Shown here: positions 61,115-64,000 of the stretch, one piece after another
Numbering within the stretch: position 1 is the stretch's first letter
Layout: the number at the start of each line of letters is the position of its first letter
Assembly: GCF_046365375.1 (NCBI RefSeq)
Contig: NZ_JBKEIT010000005.1
Location: 1-64,000 of the forward strand
Direction: 5' to 3'
From: Butyricimonas muris
Lineage (GTDB): Bacteria; Bacteroidota; Bacteroidia; Bacteroidales; Marinifilaceae
Length of the DNA: 64,000 nt
Position numbers and translations under genes: made by a program
Notes under the pieces: generated by a model
The model's database searches: none
What the model was told of the DNA's origin: nothing
The model's input: the letters and a program-made list of their open reading frames with translations, nothing else

Positions 61115-62550
61115 CTTCAATAAAAAAAGACCTCCTTTCAGGTGTGTTCTACACGGCAATTGCAAAATACTCCGGCATCCTTATATCACTAGTGATTGCC
61201 GGAATTCTTGCTCGCTTGATCGCACCCGAAGAATTCGGAATTGTAGCAGTGGTCACGGTTATTATTTCTTTTTTCAGCATATTCAGTGATCTGGGTGTTG
61301 CCCCCGCTATCATACAGAACAAAACACTCCAACAAGAAGATTTAACACGCATATTTTCATTTACAATTTGGAGTGGTTCAATTCTAACAATCCTATTTTT
61401 CTTGTGTTCATGGCCAATCTCGATATTCTACAAACAACCAAGCATGGTTGCAATAACCCAATTACTATCCATAAACTTATTCTTTGCATCGGCAAACATT
61501 GTACCCAACGCATTGCTATACAAAACAAAATCTTTCAAATTTATAGCGTGGAGAAGTCTTGGCGTACAAATAGCAGGCGGAACGATTGCCATTATAGCGG
61601 CTCTTTGCGGAGCAGGGCTTTATGCCCTAATTATAAACCCCATTTTTTCCAGTATTTTGCTTTTTATCATATCCTACCGTAAATATCCTCAACGATTGGA
61701 AATGACGTGGGGCATCACATCCATGAAAAAGATATTCAAATTTTCAGCTTACCAATTCATGTTCAATATTATAAATTATTTCAGCCGGAATCTTGACAAA
61801 CTCCTTATCGGAAGATACATGGATATGTCCGCCCTTGGTTATTACGAGAAATCTTATCGGCTTATGATGCTTCCGTTACAGAACATCACACATGTAATCA
61901 CCCCCGTAATGCATCCTGTTTTTTCAGACTATCAACATGACTTAAACCGATTGGCAACTTCTTACGAAAAAATCATCCGTTTGTTGGCTTTTATCGGATT
62001 GCCTCTATCTGTCTTTCTCTGGTTTTCCGCACGGGAAATCACATTAATTGTATTCGGAGAACAATGGCTCCCCTCTGTCCCCGTATTTCAGATATTATCT
62101 ATTTCTGTCGGAATACAAATTATCATGTCCACATCAGGATCCATTTTCCAAGCCTCCAATGATACACGCAGCTTGTTTTTCTGCGGGTTATTTTCCTCAA
62201 TAATCAATGTAACGGGTATCTGCATCGGTCTTTTTGTTTTCAAAACCCTTGAAGCGATATCTTGGTGTATTACAATAACATTTTCAATCAGTTTTCTACA
62301 ATGCTATATGCAAATGTATTACATCACATTCCAACGCACGATAATTCATTTTGGGAAGCAATTATTCTCTCCACTTCTACTCGCCGGAATTGTATTTCTA
62401 GCATTATATATAATAACACCTGTTATAGACAACACTCCGCAATTAATCAACTTGCTCATAAAAGGTGGTATCTTTATAACTATCGGCGTTAGCTATATTC
62501 TTGCCACGAAAGAATATAATTTATTAAAGCTATTAAAATCTAAAATATGA
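61111..62550 (+). CDS. Wzx-like polysaccharide flippase (MOP superfamily)
   Basis: A 479-residue membrane protein with 12-14 hydrophobic segments, similar to the RfbX/PST flippases that move lipid-linked repeat units across the inner membrane. The N-terminus (KKDLLSGVFYTAIAKYSGILISLVIAGILARLI), the GVAPAIIQ-type segment in SDLGVAPAIIQNKTLQQEDL and YFSRNLDKLLIGRYMDMSALGYYEKSY are typical of the family. It is coupled to both flanking genes by ATGA overlaps. With the polymerase at 51118 it suggests a Wzx/Wzy-type pathway. Confidence 0.88.
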   Translation: MTSIKKDLLSGVFYTAIAKYSGILISLVIAGILARLIAPEEFGIVAVVTVIISFFSIFSDLGVAPAIIQNKTLQQEDLTRIFSFTIWSGSILTILFFLCSWPISIFYKQPSMVAITQLLSINLFFASANIVPNALLYKTKSFKFIAWRSLGVQIAGGTIAIIAALCGAGLYALIINPIFSSILLFIISYRKYPQRLEMTWGITSMKKIFKFSAYQFMFNIINYFSRNLDKLLIGRYMDMSALGYYEKSYRLMMLPLQNITHVITPVMHPVFSDYQHDLNRLATSYEKIIRLLAFIGLPLSVFLWFSAREITLIVFGEQWLPSVPVFQILSISVGIQIIMSTSGSIFQASNDTRSLFFCGLFSSIINVTGICIGLFVFKTLEAISWCITITFSISFLQCYMQMYYITFQRTIIHFGKQLFSPLLLAGIVFLALYIITPVIDNTPQLINLLIKGGIFITIGVSYILATKEYNLLKLLKSKI

Positions 62551-63659
62551 AAACATTATTCCTTATTTTTCATGGATTTCAGGAGGCTAATGGAATTAGT
62601 AAAAAAATTCAATATCAAGTACAAGCACTTAAAGCAAATGGCATGGAAACTCATCTTTGCTATTTAACAGATGAACAAGGGACAAAACGTCGCATGATAG
62701 ACCACCAAGTTTTAGTAGACTATGGAAACGGTTTAAGGGGAAAACTATATAAACGCTTCGAGTACAATTCTATCGCAAATTATGCTATTAAAAATCACTT
62801 TGAATTAATATATATTCGCTCCGGGCATAATGCAAATCCTTTTACGATTAGACTAGTACGCAAAATGAAAAAGGCAGGAATACGTATTGTTATGGAAATT
62901 CCGACATACCCGTACGATCAAGAATATATCGTTCCTTTCATGAAATTACAATTATTCCTAGATAAATGTTTCAGGAAACAATTTGCAAAATATTTAGATC
63001 AAATCATTACATTTTCTAACTATAAGACCATATTTGGAGTACCGACATTACAGCTTTCTAACGGAATAGATTTCAATGAAATTTCAGTGAAAAAACAAAT
63101 AAATGACACATCGTACCAAATTCACTTGATCGGGGTTGCCGAAATTCATTACTGGCACGGATATGACCGTTTACTACAAGGATTAGCTATTTATTATGCT
63201 ACACAAGTTCAATATAAGGTATATTTTCATATAGTAGGAGAATTTACCGGACAACGGGAACGGGATGAATGTATCCCGATTATTAAAAAAAATCACCTAG
63301 AACCCTATGTTATTCTTCACGGACAACAACACGGAGAAACTCTTGATCTACTTTTCGAACAATGCGACTTGGGTATCGGTAGTCTAGGACGCCATAGAAC
63401 GGGAATCACGAATATCAAAACCCTTAAAAACAGAGAATACGCAGCAAGAGGGATTCCGTTTATCTATTCTGAAATAGATGAAGATTTTGAAAACATGCCT
63501 TATATCTTGAAAATCCCCGCAAATGAAGAAGCAGTGGATATAGAAAAACTTCTCACATTTTACAAGCAACTGCATACAACTCCGCAGGGTATAAGAAATT
63601 CTATCCAATCGCTTTCATGGAATAACCAAATGAAAAAAGTTATTGATTCTGTTATATGA
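62547..63659 (+). CDS. glycosyltransferase, GT-B type
   Basis: A 370-residue putative glycosyltransferase. The N-terminus MKTLFLIFHGFQEANGISKKIQYQVQALKANG matches GT4-like enzymes; QLSNGIDFNEIS, YFHIVGEFTGQRERDECIPIIKKNHLEPYVILHGQQ and LLFEQCDLGIGSLGRHRTGITNIKTLKNREYAARGIPFIYSE form the donor half. The start overlaps the flippase stop (ATGA), and the next glycosyltransferase begins inside its own stop. Confidence 0.8.
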   Translation: MKTLFLIFHGFQEANGISKKIQYQVQALKANGMETHLCYLTDEQGTKRRMIDHQVLVDYGNGLRGKLYKRFEYNSIANYAIKNHFELIYIRSGHNANPFTIRLVRKMKKAGIRIVMEIPTYPYDQEYIVPFMKLQLFLDKCFRKQFAKYLDQIITFSNYKTIFGVPTLQLSNGIDFNEISVKKQINDTSYQIHLIGVAEIHYWHGYDRLLQGLAIYYATQVQYKVYFHIVGEFTGQRERDECIPIIKKNHLEPYVILHGQQHGETLDLLFEQCDLGIGSLGRHRTGITNIKTLKNREYAARGIPFIYSEIDEDFENMPYILKIPANEEAVDIEKLLTFYKQLHTTPQGIRNSIQSLSWNNQMKKVIDSVI

Positions 63660-64000
63660 AAAAGAAAATAGCTTACTGTATACCGGGGCTACATTATCCC
63701 AGTGGTATGGAACGAGTCCTTACCCTAAAGGCAAATTATCTGGCAGCACAACCGGATAAATATGATGTATATATTATTCTTACCGAAGGAAAGAATACCC
63801 CCCCGTACTACTCTCTGTTACCAAATATCCATATTATCCAACTTGATATAAATTTTGACCAACTGTATGTAGTTTCTCCGATAAAAAAGATATTCGGATA
63901 TTTTCAAAAACAAAAATTGTTCAAACGCAAATTAACCGATTGTCTAAAACATATACAACCGGACATCACGATTTCCTTACTTCGCCGTGAAATTAATTTC
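63656..64000 (+). CDS. family 4 glycosyltransferase, N-terminal part, cut by the window edge
   Basis: The first 115 codons of a gene that runs off the right end. It starts at the ATG overlapping the previous stop (ATGA). The N-terminus KKKIAYCIPGLHYPSGMERV, with L-T-L-K-A-N-Y-L following, is characteristic of GT4 enzymes that bind the acceptor in this domain. The frame has no stop up to base 64000. It continues the polysaccharide operon. Confidence 0.75.
   Translation, partial: MKKKIAYCIPGLHYPSGMERVLTLKANYLAAQPDKYDVYIILTEGKNTPPYYSLLPNIHIIQLDINFDQLYVVSPIKKIFGYFQKQKLFKRKLTDCLKHIQPDITISLLRREINF

Noticed and set aside
1..64000. tRNA, rRNA, riboswitch or insertion-sequence calls
   Set aside because: Intergenic regions were read for cloverleaf, rRNA and transposase signatures and none was recognised; covariance-model searches could not be run.

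Overview
The window is a stretch of a Bacteroidota chromosome, most likely Bacteroidales. Evidence: a SusC/SusD pair under a FecI/FecR sigma/anti-sigma couple, STN-domain TonB receptor, Bacteroidota-type promoters (TTG or TTTG, about 19 nt, TAnnTTTG), weak ribosome binding sites and short AT-rich intergenic repeats. A trimeric [FeFe] hydrogenase plus abundant Fec/Sus signalling would fit Odoribacteraceae (Butyricimonas/Odoribacter), but that is inference. No tRNA, rRNA, CRISPR array or insertion sequence was recognised.

Layout. 0-11.2 kb: housekeeping and small accessory genes (CGGC-domain protein, MFS exporter, M15-like lipoprotein, CDF metal exporter, mscL, pyk, aroQ, xerD, a repeat protein with a His-rich tail, miaA, a GNAT acetyltransferase, a secreted HExxH metallopeptidase). 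11.4-24.2 kb: an ECF sigma factor converging on an eight-gene minus-strand locus: FecI-like sigma, FecR-like anti-sigma, STN-SusC, SusD, a FAS1-like lipoprotein, a small lipoprotein, a thioredoxin-like protein and an M16 peptidase, probably uptake and processing of a peptide or metal-bearing ligand. 24.4-32.8 kb: clpC, an enlarged ligA and a 999-residue metallopeptidase/propeller/outer-membrane protein.

33.2-45.0 kb is a two-part hydrogenase region. The first part (DRTGG, RsbW-like ATPase, non-canonical [FeFe]-hydrogenase-like protein, DRTGG, PHP) looks sensory or regulatory. The second (ATPase, thioredoxin-like [2Fe-2S] protein, HydB, HydA, HydC) encodes an NAD(H)-linked, probably electron-bifurcating, hydrogenase. 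A RhuM-family gene, an unknown gene, a 609-bp palindrome-rich gap and a lone receiver protein separate the two parts. Dispersed repeats bound the region.

45.2 kb to the right edge: a receiver/histidine-kinase hybrid, a receiver protein, then one tightly packed plus-strand exopolysaccharide operon: receiver-like/phosphoglycosyl transferase fusion, half-length TolC-like protein, Wzc-like co-polymerase, Wzy-like polymerase, glycosyltransferases, ATP-grasp protein, hexapeptide acyltransferase, methyltransferase and Wzx-like flippase, running off the edge inside a glycosyltransferase. Embedded in it, translationally coupled to a glycosyltransferase, is a MotA/ZorA-like plus MotB/ZorB-like pair, a predicted ion-driven inner-membrane motor. 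This is the most interesting candidate for an undescribed system here.
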